Assembly (NCBI GenBank): GCA_013697055.1
Contig: JACCXK010000028.1
Coordinates: forward strand, 1-60,668
Length of the DNA: 60,668 bases
Source of the DNA: Alphaproteobacteria bacterium
GTDB taxonomy: Bacteria; Pseudomonadota; Alphaproteobacteria; Micropepsales; Micropepsaceae
Direction: 5' to 3'
In this document: one piece after another, positions 1 to 9,400 of the stretch
Position numbering within the stretch: the first letter of the stretch is position 1
How the letters are laid out: the number at the start of each line of letters is the position of its first letter
Made by a program: the position numbers and the translations under genes
The notes under the pieces: generated by a model
Told to the model about the DNA's origin: nothing
The model's database searches: none
What the model saw: only the letters and a program-made list of their open reading frames with translations

Positions 1-1479
1 GTCTTCGGCAACACCTACTGGCAGGCGAAGAACAAGATGGACGATTTTGCCGCCAACCTGACCGGAACATTGCTCGAAGGCTGGGCCGGTCCAATCAAGA
101 CCGCGGTCGGCATGGAATACCGCCATCAGTCCCTCAAGGTGATCACCTCCGAACCGAATGGCGTCACCTTCAATCCGCAGAACCTGCGGCTTGGCGCAGC
201 GGGAAATTCTGCGACCGGCTCCTTCCCGGCCTCCAACCTCGCCTGGTTCAAGGAAGTTCAGTCCGGCGCCGTAGGATCGGAAGAGATTTCCGAAGCCGAT
301 ATCGAGCTGGACGTGCCGCTGCTGAAGGATCTGCCGTTTGCCCAGATGGTCTCGTTGAACGGCGCCTATCGCTACACGCATTATTCGACCAACGGTCTGG
401 TCGGCGCCGGATCGGTGTCCTCCGCCTTCTCGGCCAACACCTACAAGGTTGGGCTGGAATGGTCGGTGAACGACGATTTGCGCTTCCGCGCTTCGACATC
501 GCGCGACATACGTGCCCCCACGCTGTGGGACCTCTATCAGCAGCAGGTGATCACCAGCTCGGGCATCACCGATGCCTCTTTCTGTGATACCGCCGCGCCC
601 GCGGGCGCCAACTGCGTCGGCACCAACCTGAACGGTCCCGTCAATACCGTCACGGGCGGCAACCCCAGGCTGAGGCCCGAAGTATCCATCAACAATACGG
701 CAGGCGTGGTTTTCACGCCGAGCTTCATTCCGGGCTTCACGGCGTCGGTTGACTATTACCATGTGAAGATCGGCAACGCGATCGGCGCGATCGGCGGCAA
801 CAGCCAGGCGGCCTACCAGCTCTGCCTGGAATCGGGCCTGACCTCGCCCTATTGCAATCTTATCCAGCGGCCGCTGGGATATACCAATACCACCGCAGGC
901 AACTTCCCGACCCAGATCACCAGCCTGAACCAGAATGTCTCGCTGCTCGCGCGCGGCGGCTTTGACACGGAAATCGACTATGTGACCGATCTGAGTTCTT
1001 GGAGCGGCATGAACGGCTTCCTGAACTTCCGCCTGTTCTGGAATCGTCAGGAAGTCGCCGGATCGGTCAGCGTGGCGGGCATCCCCGGCGCGCAGTATGC
1101 AAACGCCGTCAATACTTTCGGTACGCCCAGAGACAGGGCGAACATCAGCGTCGGATACAGCTACGAAGGGTTCAGCGCGACGGTCACCGAACAGTATATC
1201 GCCCAGCAGAACTGGTTCGGCACCACAAACCCGCCCACCACCAGGTTTGTCAAAGACCCGCCGATCCCGGCCTATTACCTGACCGGTCTGGCCATGAGCT
1301 ACGACTTCAAGGCCGAGGGCCAGCCGATCACCGGCTTCCTCAACATCAACAATCTGTTCGACAACGCAGGTCCCATCACCGGCGGATTCCAGGGCAGTCC
1401 CGGCTTCCTCTATCCGACACCGACCTATGCGGACATCATCGGGCGTTACTTCACGCTCGGGGTCCGCTTCAAGATGTAA
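1..1479 (+). CDS. TonB-dependent receptor, C-terminal part (5' end outside window)
   Basis: Outer-membrane beta-barrel receptor for TonB-driven uptake of a large substrate; the substrate cannot be told. The reading frame is open from base 1, so the gene starts upstream and the plug domain is missing; about 492 residues remain. What is visible is barrel-type sequence: alternating aromatic strands, an arginine-bearing strand (RFRASTSRDIRAPTLWDLY) typical of the TonB_dep_Rec barrel, a PRLRPEVSINNTAGVVF strand, and a last strand ending in YFTLGVRFKM with the aromatic-rich terminus needed for barrel insertion. Paired cysteines in extracellular-loop-like segments (FCDTAAPAGANC, LCLESGLTSPYC) are usual for large SusC-like or oar-like receptors of Caulobacterales and Sphingomonadales. 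A small secreted protein follows 60 bp downstream on the same strand. Confidence 0.9.
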   Translation, partial: VFGNTYWQAKNKMDDFAANLTGTLLEGWAGPIKTAVGMEYRHQSLKVITSEPNGVTFNPQNLRLGAAGNSATGSFPASNLAWFKEVQSGAVGSEEISEADIELDVPLLKDLPFAQMVSLNGAYRYTHYSTNGLVGAGSVSSAFSANTYKVGLEWSVNDDLRFRASTSRDIRAPTLWDLYQQQVITSSGITDASFCDTAAPAGANCVGTNLNGPVNTVTGGNPRLRPEVSINNTAGVVFTPSFIPGFTASVDYYHVKIGNAIGAIGGNSQAAYQLCLESGLTSPYCNLIQRPLGYTNTTAGNFPTQITSLNQNVSLLARGGFDTEIDYVTDLSSWSGMNGFLNFRLFWNRQEVAGSVSVAGIPGAQYANAVNTFGTPRDRANISVGYSYEGFSATVTEQYIAQQNWFGTTNPPTTRFVKDPPIPAYYLTGLAMSYDFKAEGQPITGFLNINNLFDNAGPITGGFQGSPGFLYPTPTYADIIGRYFTLGVRFKM

Positions 1480-1539
1480 TTTCCCGAACCAACCCGGCTG
1501 CCGTCTCTATCTGACGGCGGCCATTCAAGGAGCGTGACG

Positions 1540-1788
1540 ATGCGGCTGCTTTTCTCCTTCCTCGCCTTGGCTCTATCCATCTCCGCCGTGCAGGCGGGCG
1601 ATGTGGGCCCGCTTTCGCCGGGCGCTCCCGCCGGCGTGAAACGCGCCCAGGAGGGGAGCAATATCATTCTGTATAGCGTGCTTGGCGTGGGCGCCATCGC
1701 GGGCTTTGCCGTTGCCTTGACCAGCGGCAACAACAGCAACCAGCAGGCGACGACTCCGACCGCAACCTCGATCGCGTCGACCGTCTAG
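1540..1788 (+). CDS. small secreted or single-pass membrane protein, unknown function
   Basis: An 82-residue protein that I do not recognise. It starts with a signal peptide (MRLLFSFLALALSISAVQAG, cleavage probable after QA) and has a second hydrophobic stretch (IILYSVLGVGAIAGFAVAL, about residues 45-63) followed by an Asn/Gln/Thr-rich tail. The ATG at 1540 is chosen over the in-frame GTG at 1534 because AAGGAG at 1527-1532 is correctly spaced for it. It follows the TonB receptor by 60 bp and is closed by a strong terminator, so the two are probably co-transcribed and the protein may be an accessory of the receptor (inference). Confidence 0.6.
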   Translation: MRLLFSFLALALSISAVQAGDVGPLSPGAPAGVKRAQEGSNIILYSVLGVGAIAGFAVALTSGNNSNQQATTPTATSIASTV

Positions 1789-1837
1789 ACCGGTTCTTGT
1801 TCCTGTCTGGCTTGGTTTCCCCTGGGTCAGATCTTCA

Positions 1838-1871
1838 GCGCCCGGTGCCTTGCGGCATCGGGCGCTTTTTT
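1838..1871 (+). terminator. rho-independent terminator of the receptor/small-protein unit
   Basis: A 12-bp stem (1838-1849 with 1854-1865, one G-T wobble), a 4-base loop and six T residues (1866-1871). It follows the small secreted protein by about 50 bp. The T run overlaps the TAA stop of the convergent glycosyltransferase gene, so the same hairpin may also end transcription from the other side. Confidence 0.85.
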
Positions 1872-2931
1872 AGGTCATGGTCTCGACAAGGTCGCAGACC
1901 AGACCGGCGCCGTCCTGATCGCGGAACAACGCACTCGCGCGCGCGCAGTCCTGCCGGACAGTTTCAGAAGCTAGCATTTCGCGCAGCTTCGCGGCGGCCT
2001 GGCCCGCGCGATAGGCATTGGGGGCAATGTCCCGGCCCACGCCGAGCGCAGCCAGGCGGGCGGCATTGTCAGGCTGGTCGAAAAACAGCGGCGTGGCCAG
2101 TTGGGGAATGCCGGCGCGCAGGCCCTGGGCACAGGTGCCGATGCCGCCATGATGCACCAGGGCCGCGCATCGCGGCGCCAGCCGCTGCAGGGCCAGATAG
2201 CTGAAATGGCGGATGCTGGGCGGCAAGCTTGCCGGAAGATGCTCGCGATAGGGCGTCAGGAAAATGGCGCGCAGGCCCAATTGCGCGCAGGCCTCCAGGG
2301 ATTGCTGGAAGAACGTCGTGGCGCTCCGCATGAAGCTGCCGGGCGTAAAAATGACGGGTGGCGCGCCCGCGGCAAGAAAGCTTTCCGCGTCCGCGGGCAA
2401 GGGCGGGACCAGCGCATCCTCATACATCGCAAAACCGGTCGACCGAACGCCGGCATGCGTGCCGAACCAGGCAGGAAAAAGGCCGATATTGCGGTGCCCG
2501 AGTTCGTCCGCGCGGTGATCCTCATCCGCTCCAACGGCGCCGGGCGACAGGTAAACGGTGCAGAGAGGAACGCCCAGTTCGTCATGCGCGAGCCTTGCCC
2601 CAAAAGATGACCAGGATGCGAGAACCGTGCACGGTCCCTTTTGCAGGTGATGGGCGATGAAAGCGCGGGTGGGTGCGGCGGCGGGAACAAGCATGTCATC
2701 GCGCACCGCCGCCCAGGCCCGCAAGGGGTCGCTGGCGATCAGGCTGTCTATGGATTGTTGCGACCGGTCCCAGATGGCGGCGAATTCGAAGCCCGCCATC
2801 TTCACCAAGGCGGCATAACCGGCGTTAGAGGCAATAACGACGGTATGCCCTCTTTGACGCAGAGCTTCCGCAACAACCAGGAACGGCAACAGGTCGCCAA
2901 TCGATCCCACAGTTGCGACCAGGAATTTCAT
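1870..2931 (-). CDS. GT1-family (UGT/MGT-like) glycosyltransferase
   Basis: 353 residues, GT-B fold glycosyltransferase of the UDP-glucuronosyl/UDP-glucosyltransferase-like group that decorates lipids or small hydrophobic acceptors. The N-terminus (MKFLVATVGSIGDLLPFLVVA) carries the G-S-x-G-D loop typical of this family. The C-terminal nucleotide-sugar site HHGGIGTCAQGLRAGIPQLA begins at residue 260 and is followed by FFDQPDNAARL, with the conserved D-Q pair that contacts the sugar donor. Length fits a slightly short member (usually about 400). The ATG at 2931 has no strong ribosome binding site. It stands alone, convergent with the upstream receptor unit, so acceptor and pathway cannot be inferred. 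Confidence 0.85.
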   Translation of the reverse strand: MKFLVATVGSIGDLLPFLVVAEALRQRGHTVVIASNAGYAALVKMAGFEFAAIWDRSQQSIDSLIASDPLRAWAAVRDDMLVPAAAPTRAFIAHHLQKGPCTVLASWSSFGARLAHDELGVPLCTVYLSPGAVGADEDHRADELGHRNIGLFPAWFGTHAGVRSTGFAMYEDALVPPLPADAESFLAAGAPPVIFTPGSFMRSATTFFQQSLEACAQLGLRAIFLTPYREHLPASLPPSIRHFSYLALQRLAPRCAALVHHGGIGTCAQGLRAGIPQLATPLFFDQPDNAARLAALGVGRDIAPNAYRAGQAAAKLREMLASETVRQDCARASALFRDQDGAGLVCDLVETMT

Positions 2932-2989
2932 GACGATTTATAGCGTCATGAATTGCAGAAAGGACAGAATTGTCCAGGCGTGGTGATGT

Positions 2990-3271
2990 GGCCGCGCGCC
3001 GCTTGGCGGAGCCGGGAATGTCGGCCAATGCCTTCCTGAGGCGCGGCTTCGCGAAATCCAGGAAGGCGCGCAGCTGATGGGCGTGAAACAATCTTCCGCA
3101 AGAAGCCCCGGCCGCCTTCATCCAGGCGATTTTCCGTCCGGCGAATAGGCCAGGCGAAAGAGCGGCGAAAGGCGGCCGTCATACAGCAAGGCCGGCGCCT
3201 TGCCCGGCTTCATGGATGACGACGCGGCCCAGATCGAACAGCGCCGCTACTGGCTTTTTCCGGTCCGGCAT
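2990..3271 (-). pseudogene. possible LysR-type regulator remnant (C-terminal fragment with in-frame TGA)
   Basis: The 340-bp gap between the glycosyltransferase and the ModA-like gene holds no intact gene. One minus-strand frame from 3271 reads like the last third of a LysR effector domain: AGQGAGLAV, then a TGA (3179-3181), then RPPFAALSPGLFAGRK and, about 25 residues on, HQLRAFLDFAKPRL, the usual LysR tail (…RAFxDFxxxxL). There is no helix-turn-helix and no proper stop; the frame runs on into the next gene. I read it as a decayed fragment. The similarity is from memory of the family pattern only and could be chance. Confidence 0.35.
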
Positions 3272-3273
3272 TG

Positions 3274-4002
3274 CTAGGGCAGTTTTTCCAGCCCCGTGCT
3301 CTTCCACACGGCTTGCGCCTCCGGCCGGGTGATATAGGCGAGGAAGGCGGCGGCTTCCTCGGCTTGCGCGGCATAGCCCGTCACTGCGCCGGTATAATCA
3401 AAGTGCATTTCCACTTCCCTGGGCATCAGGCCCACGACTTCGACGCCGGGCACGGTGACCTCTTCCGACATGGGGCCCAGGGCATACTGGACGCCGTCGC
3501 GCGCGATGGCCTGGCCGGGTGTGCCGGCGGTGGGCACCGGCTTGACGCCGGCGAAATCAGGGCGCGCCAGCAATTCCGCCACCATCTTGCCGGCGGCGCT
3601 GCCGCGGGTGGGATCGGTGAAGCCGACGCCGCTGCCGGCTTTCAGCACGGCGATGAATTTGGGCAGGGTCGAGATATCGGGATGCGGTGCACCGGCCTTG
3701 ACCGCCAGGCCGAAATTGGCGCGGCCGATGGACTTGAAGGGCTCCGGCCTGAGGTTGGCCGCGACGTCCTTCAGGTCGGGCAGGGGCAGCAGCACCAGGT
3801 CGCCCGGAACCTTGTTCTTCACATTGTCATGCGCCCAGGTGACGGTGCCGCCGACGATGGTGACATTCTTGCCGGTTTCGGCGGTCCAGGCGGGGCCGAG
3901 TTTTTGCAGGCCCGGATTGGTGCCGCCCGAGGTGAAGACGGTGATATCGGCCTGGGCTGCGGTAGCCGTCAGCAAGGTCAAGACGAGCACGGCCCTCAAC
4001 AT
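3274..4002 (-). CDS. ModA-like periplasmic substrate-binding protein (type 2 PBP)
   Basis: 242 residues with a signal peptide (MLRAVLVLTLLTATAAQA) and the start of the mature molybdate-type binding fold (DITVFTSGGTNPGLQKLGPAW). Internal segments GVGFTDPTRGSAAGKMVAELL and GPMSEEVTVPGVEVVGLMP match the second lobe of the SBP_bac_11/ModA group, which binds oxyanions or small organic anions. The tail RPEAQAVWKSTGLEKL is also typical. The ATG at 4002 is preceded by AAGGAA. No permease or ATPase gene is adjacent, so it is an orphan binding protein; many such proteins in this family do not bind molybdate. Ligand unknown. Confidence 0.8.
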   Translation of the reverse strand: MLRAVLVLTLLTATAAQADITVFTSGGTNPGLQKLGPAWTAETGKNVTIVGGTVTWAHDNVKNKVPGDLVLLPLPDLKDVAANLRPEPFKSIGRANFGLAVKAGAPHPDISTLPKFIAVLKAGSGVGFTDPTRGSAAGKMVAELLARPDFAGVKPVPTAGTPGQAIARDGVQYALGPMSEEVTVPGVEVVGLMPREVEMHFDYTGAVTGYAAQAEEAAAFLAYITRPEAQAVWKSTGLEKLP

Positions 4003-4280
4003 TGTGTTTTCCTTCTGTCCCTGCGGGGCTGTGATACTGCCTGAAATAGAGGCATGGCGGTGAAGGATTTCCGCGCCAGAGCAACTGTATTCCAGCTTGC
4101 ATTATTTCGCGCGCGGACATGTAAACAGACCTCATTGCCCTAACTGTCACATTCGCAAGCCATTAAAATGTCAGGACAAAAAAACGGCGCGGGAATTGCT
4201 TAAGGGTTCCTTAACTCCGGCCTCCGGCCTACCGCCGGGAGTCCGTGAACCGTCTTTTCAAGGCTGGGGAGCCGTCGCTC
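4003..4280 (+). promoter_or_regulatory. AT-rich intergenic region ahead of the repeat protein, with inverted repeat
   Basis: This 278-bp divergent gap separates the ModA-like gene from the PEP-CTERM repeat protein and is clearly more AT-rich than its surroundings from about 4090 to 4215. It contains a perfect short palindrome TTAAGG-GTT-CCTTAA at 4200-4214 and, right after it, a duplicated CCGGCCT tract. The most likely content is the promoter region of both genes. I cannot assign a -35/-10 pair with confidence. No coding similarity is visible. Confidence 0.4.
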
Positions 4281-6470
4281 ATGAACAAGTTCATTTCTCG
4301 TCTGATGCTGGCCAGCGCCACCATTGCCCTGGGCACTGCGCTCACGCCGATGGCGGCGAATGCTTTCCAGGTCGTGACCGGGGGGAACTGTCCGGGTGCC
4401 AGTGGGTGCCCAACCGATGGACTGCCGTGGACGGTAACCGGCGGGGCATATCAGCTCACAAGTGGAAATACCTTCAGCCCCTCATCGCTTGTCGTTAATG
4501 GCGGAGGCAGCGTGATGGTCAACCCCGGCGCGACGCTGAACGACGACGCCATCATCGGCGACACCAGCTTCGGCACCTTTACGAATAACAGCAACCACAA
4601 CGTCACCGGCAATCTGGTTCTCGGCAATCAATCGGGGGGCAATGGCACCTATTTCCTCGGCGGCAATTCCACCATAACCAATATTGATTTCAAGCCCGGC
4701 GGCAACGGCACCAACGGCACGATGGTCGATCCCAACAATCCGGACGGCCCGCAGATTCCCCGGCCCAATTTCAATGGCGCCCTGATCGTTGGTAATGGCG
4801 GTATTGGCAGCTTCAACCAGGGCACCAGCGATTCTGATTCGGGAAATCAGGTCAATGTGGCAGGCGACCTGGCGATCGGCCACCTCGCAAGCGGGCAGGG
4901 CTCTTATGTGCTCAATTCCGGTACCCTCACGGTCGGCGGACAGCTATCGGTTGGCGGACAAAGCACCGCCGACAATATTTTTCACCAGGTTTCCGGTTCT
5001 GTGATTCTAACCGGGTCGGCCGCCGCTCTGGGTGAGGATCATCAGCCCCTTCATCCAGACTATGTCGGCGTTGCCGATGGCGTGTTCTCCGGCAAGCTGG
5101 CGATCGGCGGCGGCATCGACAATGGCGGCAATGATGGTGGCTCCGGTACCTATTATCTCGATGGCGGCACCATCGACACCACCGCCAACGGGATAGAGAT
5201 CGGCGCGTCGGGCACTGGCGTGATGAATCAGTCGGGCGGCTCGGTCAATACCACCTACCTGACCGAAGGCTTCGCGGGTAACGGCACCTACAACCTGTCA
5301 GGCGGCACCATCAATGCCTATTCGTCGGCGGTTGGCTACGCAGGCACCGGTGCTTTCAACCAGTCGGGCGGCGCATATACGATCGGACTGAATGAGGACG
5401 GATCGCTGCGGGATACCACCGGCGGCGCCGCGCTGACGATTGGCGCGCATTGCTGCGACAATGCCCTGGGCAGCGGCATCTACACCATGACCGGCGGCGA
5501 ACTTCACACCGGCAACATGGTGGTGGGCGATGGCGAGCAGGGAACCTTCATTCAGACCACGCCGGCTGCTGCGTTGGATCCCCTTGTTGAAGTCACCGGC
5601 AACCTGATCGTGGGCGGCGCGCAGAATGGCAGCGTCGGCTCCTATTCGATCACGGGCAACGATTCCTTCCTGAACGTCAAGTTCGCCCCGGGCGGAAACG
5701 GCAACGACGGCACCAACGGCACGTACGACGATGGCACGCCCGCGCACAACCAAATTTCCCGGCCCAATCCCAATGGCGCGCTGATCATCGCCCAGGGCCT
5801 TGCTGACGGCAGCGCCACTGTCTCGGGCACCTTCACCCAGGATGTGGACAGCCATGTGAATGTGGCGGGTGATGTCGTTGTTGGTCAGCATCGGAACGCC
5901 ACCGGAAGCTACACGCTGGACAGCGGCGATCTCACGATTGGCGGCAAGCTGCTGGTGGGCAATTCCGGCGTCGGCACCTTCGACCAGAGCGGTGGCGCCG
6001 TGAACGTGACGGGCACGGCATACGGCAATCCGGACTATTCCGCCATCGGCAACGCCAGTATCAATGGCCAGTATGACGGCGCCGGCATCGCTTTCATCGG
6101 CGGCTCCTGGGGCAGCGACAGCGGCACCGGCACCTATACGATGTCCGGCGGCACGCTCGACGCGGGCGGCATCGAGGTGGGCTTCACCGCCACCGGCGAG
6201 ATGGATCAGAGCGGCGGCGTTGTCACCACCCAATTCTTGGCTATGGGTGGTTGCGGCGGTTGCGCCGGGCGCAACTCGGTTGGCATCTATCGTCTGTCGG
6301 GCAATGGCGAACTAAATGTGACGTTCAGCGGTGAACAGGTCGGCCAGTTCGGTCATGGCGAGTTCTACCAGACCGGCGGCACGAACAATGTGACCGGCGG
6401 CTTGAACATCGGCGACGCGCCCAGCCTCTATACCGACCATAACGGCTTCCGCTACGGCGAGCCGGGCTAA
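4281..6470 (+). CDS. PEP-CTERM repeat protein, N-terminal part (ends at in-frame TAA)
   Basis: N-terminal 729 residues of a giant secreted repeat protein. The ATG at 4281 (GGGGAG about 10 bp upstream) gives a signal peptide MNKFISRLMLASATIALGTA ending near PMAANA; an in-frame GTG at 4245 would spoil it. The mature part is built from beta-solenoid-like repeats around GTYxLSGGTL, IGxxGTGxFNQSGG and VNVAGDLxIG, rich in Gly, Asn, Ser and Thr, as in autotransporter-like or PEP-CTERM surface proteins. The frame stops at TAA (6468-6470), but the same repeats resume in the same frame immediately after it. This half has no membrane anchor of its own. If the stop is real it would yield a secreted, unanchored fragment. 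Confidence 0.8.
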   Translation: MNKFISRLMLASATIALGTALTPMAANAFQVVTGGNCPGASGCPTDGLPWTVTGGAYQLTSGNTFSPSSLVVNGGGSVMVNPGATLNDDAIIGDTSFGTFTNNSNHNVTGNLVLGNQSGGNGTYFLGGNSTITNIDFKPGGNGTNGTMVDPNNPDGPQIPRPNFNGALIVGNGGIGSFNQGTSDSDSGNQVNVAGDLAIGHLASGQGSYVLNSGTLTVGGQLSVGGQSTADNIFHQVSGSVILTGSAAALGEDHQPLHPDYVGVADGVFSGKLAIGGGIDNGGNDGGSGTYYLDGGTIDTTANGIEIGASGTGVMNQSGGSVNTTYLTEGFAGNGTYNLSGGTINAYSSAVGYAGTGAFNQSGGAYTIGLNEDGSLRDTTGGAALTIGAHCCDNALGSGIYTMTGGELHTGNMVVGDGEQGTFIQTTPAAALDPLVEVTGNLIVGGAQNGSVGSYSITGNDSFLNVKFAPGGNGNDGTNGTYDDGTPAHNQISRPNPNGALIIAQGLADGSATVSGTFTQDVDSHVNVAGDVVVGQHRNATGSYTLDSGDLTIGGKLLVGNSGVGTFDQSGGAVNVTGTAYGNPDYSAIGNASINGQYDGAGIAFIGGSWGSDSGTGTYTMSGGTLDAGGIEVGFTATGEMDQSGGVVTTQFLAMGGCGGCAGRNSVGIYRLSGNGELNVTFSGEQVGQFGHGEFYQTGGTNNVTGGLNIGDAPSLYTDHNGFRYGEPG
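4605..4957 (+). repeat. internal long module, copy 1
   Basis: Coding module of about 118 residues: TGNLVLGNQ…, then F-x-PGGNGTNGT, a PRPNFNGALIVG segment, NVAGDLAIGH and GTLTVGGQLSVG. The same order of segments recurs 990 bp downstream (5595-5960). Unlike the short repeats around it, this module includes a distinctive loop, PGGNG…RPN.NGAL, so the pair looks like a long internal duplication rather than drift of the short unit. Confidence 0.65.
5595..5960 (+). repeat. internal long module, copy 2
   Basis: Second copy of the long module: TGNLIVGG, KFAPGGNGNDGTNGT, ISRPNPNGALIIAQG, HVNVAGDVVVGQH and GDLTIGGKLLVGN. It aligns with copy 1 at 4605-4957 at an offset of 990 bp, with small insertions in the loops. 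Confidence 0.65.
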
Positions 6471-9400
6471 ACGCCCAACCCCAGCGACAGTATCCAGCCT
6501 GATCGCAGCGGCTATTATCAACTGAGCGGCGGTGTTCTCTCGACCGACACCACCGTGGTCGGCAGTGTCGGCCTCGGAAGATTCCTTCAGAATGGGGGCG
6601 AGCATGACGTCGCCGGGAACCTGGTCATAGGCCGCGATTTCACGCCGATTGAACGTGGCTGCGGCGATACCGCGCCTGTCGACACGACCACGTGCGGCGT
6701 GGGTGGTCCGGCACGGGGCACCTACACGATGACGGACGGCACCGCGACCATCGGCGGGGACGTCTTTGTCGGCGACAAGGGCATTGGCAAGCTTGACATC
6801 AGCGGTCCCAGCCAGTTCTCCGTCACCGGCGCGATCGTTATCGCCAACCAGCTTGGTTCTGCCGGCAGCGAAATGTCCGTCAGCGGCAATGGCGAGGCTG
6901 GCAGTCCCACTGTCAGCAGCACCTATCTCACCGTAGGCGCTGGAGCCGAGGGTTCGTTGACGCTGAGCGGTGGAACCATCACGGTCAGCAATCAGACCTT
7001 TGTCGGCGGCAGTCCGGATGGCCTGGGCCATGTGACGCAGACTGGCGGCAGCCTTGAAACCGGCGGCCTCCTGATCGGCACCGTGACCGGCAATGGCAGC
7101 CCGAACAACAACTATGACATGAGCGGTGGCTCGCTCACTGTCCATGCCGCCTTTGTCATCGGCAGCGGCGCCCAGGGCGGCACCTTCTCTGAAGGCAGCG
7201 GCGGCACCTTCACCCAGTCGAACCTCTTCACCCAAGTCGAAGTCGGCGCCGCCTATATCAACAACGGCACTTACAATCTGCAGGGCGGTTCCTTCACGTC
7301 CGACGACTTCCTCAAGGTTGGCGACACCAAGACCGGGGCCCTCTTCAACCAGACCGGCGGCAGCGCCGCGATCACCAACGACCTGCTGATCGGCGGCACC
7401 TACGCTCCGGCGCCGAACGCCATTGCAGGCACCTACAACCTGTCAGGCGGAAATCTCACCGTCGGCCGCGACATTGTTCTCGGCCAATTCGCGCATGGCG
7501 ATGGCACCTTCACCTACACCGGCGGTTCGCTAGGCTTCTCCGCGAACGAGGGCGGCCATCAAATCGTTGTGGGCGCCGCCGGCAAGGGAACGTTCAACCT
7601 GGGTTCGGTCGGCCATACGGTCGATATGGACCTCGGTGCCCTGGGCGCTACCCTTGTGATCGGCCAGCAGGCCGGCAGCAACGGTACCTTCAACATTGCG
7701 GCGGGCAGCTCGCTGGAAGACAGCCTCATCGTGGGCGATGCGGGTGCCGGCAACTTCAACAATGCCGGCGGTACGCACAGCGTCACCGGCGACCTGACTC
7801 TGGGCAACCAGGCCACGGGCAGCGGCACCTACAATCTCACGGCTGGCGGCGTCACCACAGTCACGCCGACGGGCGCCACAGATGGCTTCACCTTTGTCGG
7901 CCGCGCCGGCCAGGGCACGTTCCTGAACGATGCCTCGACCCATAACACCAAGAATCTGGTGGTGGCTGAGGGCGCCAGCTCGACCAGCACCTATACGCTG
8001 CAGAATGGCGGCGCGCTGAATGTCGGCACCTCGGGCAATACCGGCTTTGCCGATATTGGCGGCAAGGGCAACGGCAAGCTGGTCCAGAACGGCGTGGCCA
8101 GCAGCACCACCATCTATGGCGCACTGGATGTAGGCCGGTTCGCCGGCGGCATCGGTCAGGTTGACCTCAATGCCGGCAGCATGACGGTCAATGGCTTCGC
8201 CGTGGTCGGCGACAGCGGCACCGGCACCTTCAACCAGGGCGGCGCCTCGACCATGGACGTGGTGGGCGGTGGCCTGTTTATCGGCCGCGGCCAGAGCAAC
8301 GAGAATGGCAATACCGTGATCACCGGCACGGGCACCTACAATCTGTCCGGTACGGCGGGCTTGACGGTCACCGGCGGAATCGAGCTCGGCAGTTTGGCCG
8401 GCAACACCGGCACCATGACCCAAACCGGCGGCACGGTCATCGCCGACAGCGAGACCATCGGCAAAAATGGCATTGGTCATTGGAACCAGAGTGGTGGCAG
8501 CAATACCGTCTCCGGTGCCGTGATCGTCAATGATAGCGGAACGCCGAACGGCTCCAGCCTGACCGTGAGCGCTGGCTCGCTCAGTGCGGCGAGCGTCACC
8601 AACAACGACCTGATGACCATGACGGGTGGCACGGTCACCGCCCCTGTGACCAACAATCACCAGTTCAAACTGAACGGCGGCACGGTGGTGGGTTCGGTCA
8701 CCAACAAATCCGCCTTGGACAGCAACGGCGGCGGCACGGCGACCATCACCGGTCCGCTGAGTAACACTGCCACCGGCACCACCCATGTCAGCAACACCTC
8801 GACCCTTGTGGTCGATGGCGCAGTGACGAATGCGGGCACCGTGACGGTTGATACCGGCAGCAAGCTGGATGCCAGCGGTCACACCTACACCCAGAACTCC
8901 GGCACCACGACGGTGGACGGGCAGGTTGCCGCCAACCTGGCTCAGATCATCCTGGGCACGTTGCAGGGCACCGGTACGGTCACCGGCAATGTGAGCAATG
9001 TCGGCGGCAAGGTCCGGGGCGGCGACAATGGCGCGCCCGGAGCCCTGGCGGTGACGGGAACCTACGACCAGCAGATCACCGCTGCCTTCGAAACCACCAT
9101 CGCCGGCACCAACCCGGCGCAGGTCGGCAGGCTGAATGTCGGCGGCGTGGCCACCTTGTCCGGCGCGCTGGATGTCGTCACGCAAAGCTTCACCTTTGCC
9201 GCCGGCGAACTCTTCAACATCATGAACTTCGCCAGTTCGATCGGGGATTTCACCTCCTTCAACCTCAACGGCAGCGCCTGCTCCGCCTACATCGTCGCCC
9301 ATTCCTATACCTGCAGCGGTTTGGGCAGCGGCCTGTACTTCCAGGAACAGTTCGCCAACGGTGACACCGCCCTCAACCTGTTCATCGCTCAAATGACTGT

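Noticed and set aside
3182..3277. Plus-strand reading AGALPGFMDDDAAQIEQ as another LysR end
   Set aside because: Short and begins right after a stop; the minus-strand frame gives a longer and better ordered LysR-like pattern, so this is probably chance.
7530..9392. 620-residue open frame on the minus strand across the repeat protein
   Set aside because: It is the complement of a Gly/Thr-rich repeat gene; the translation is an Ala/Gly/Arg/Asp mix with no family motif, whereas the plus strand has a coherent repeat and a PEP-CTERM signal.
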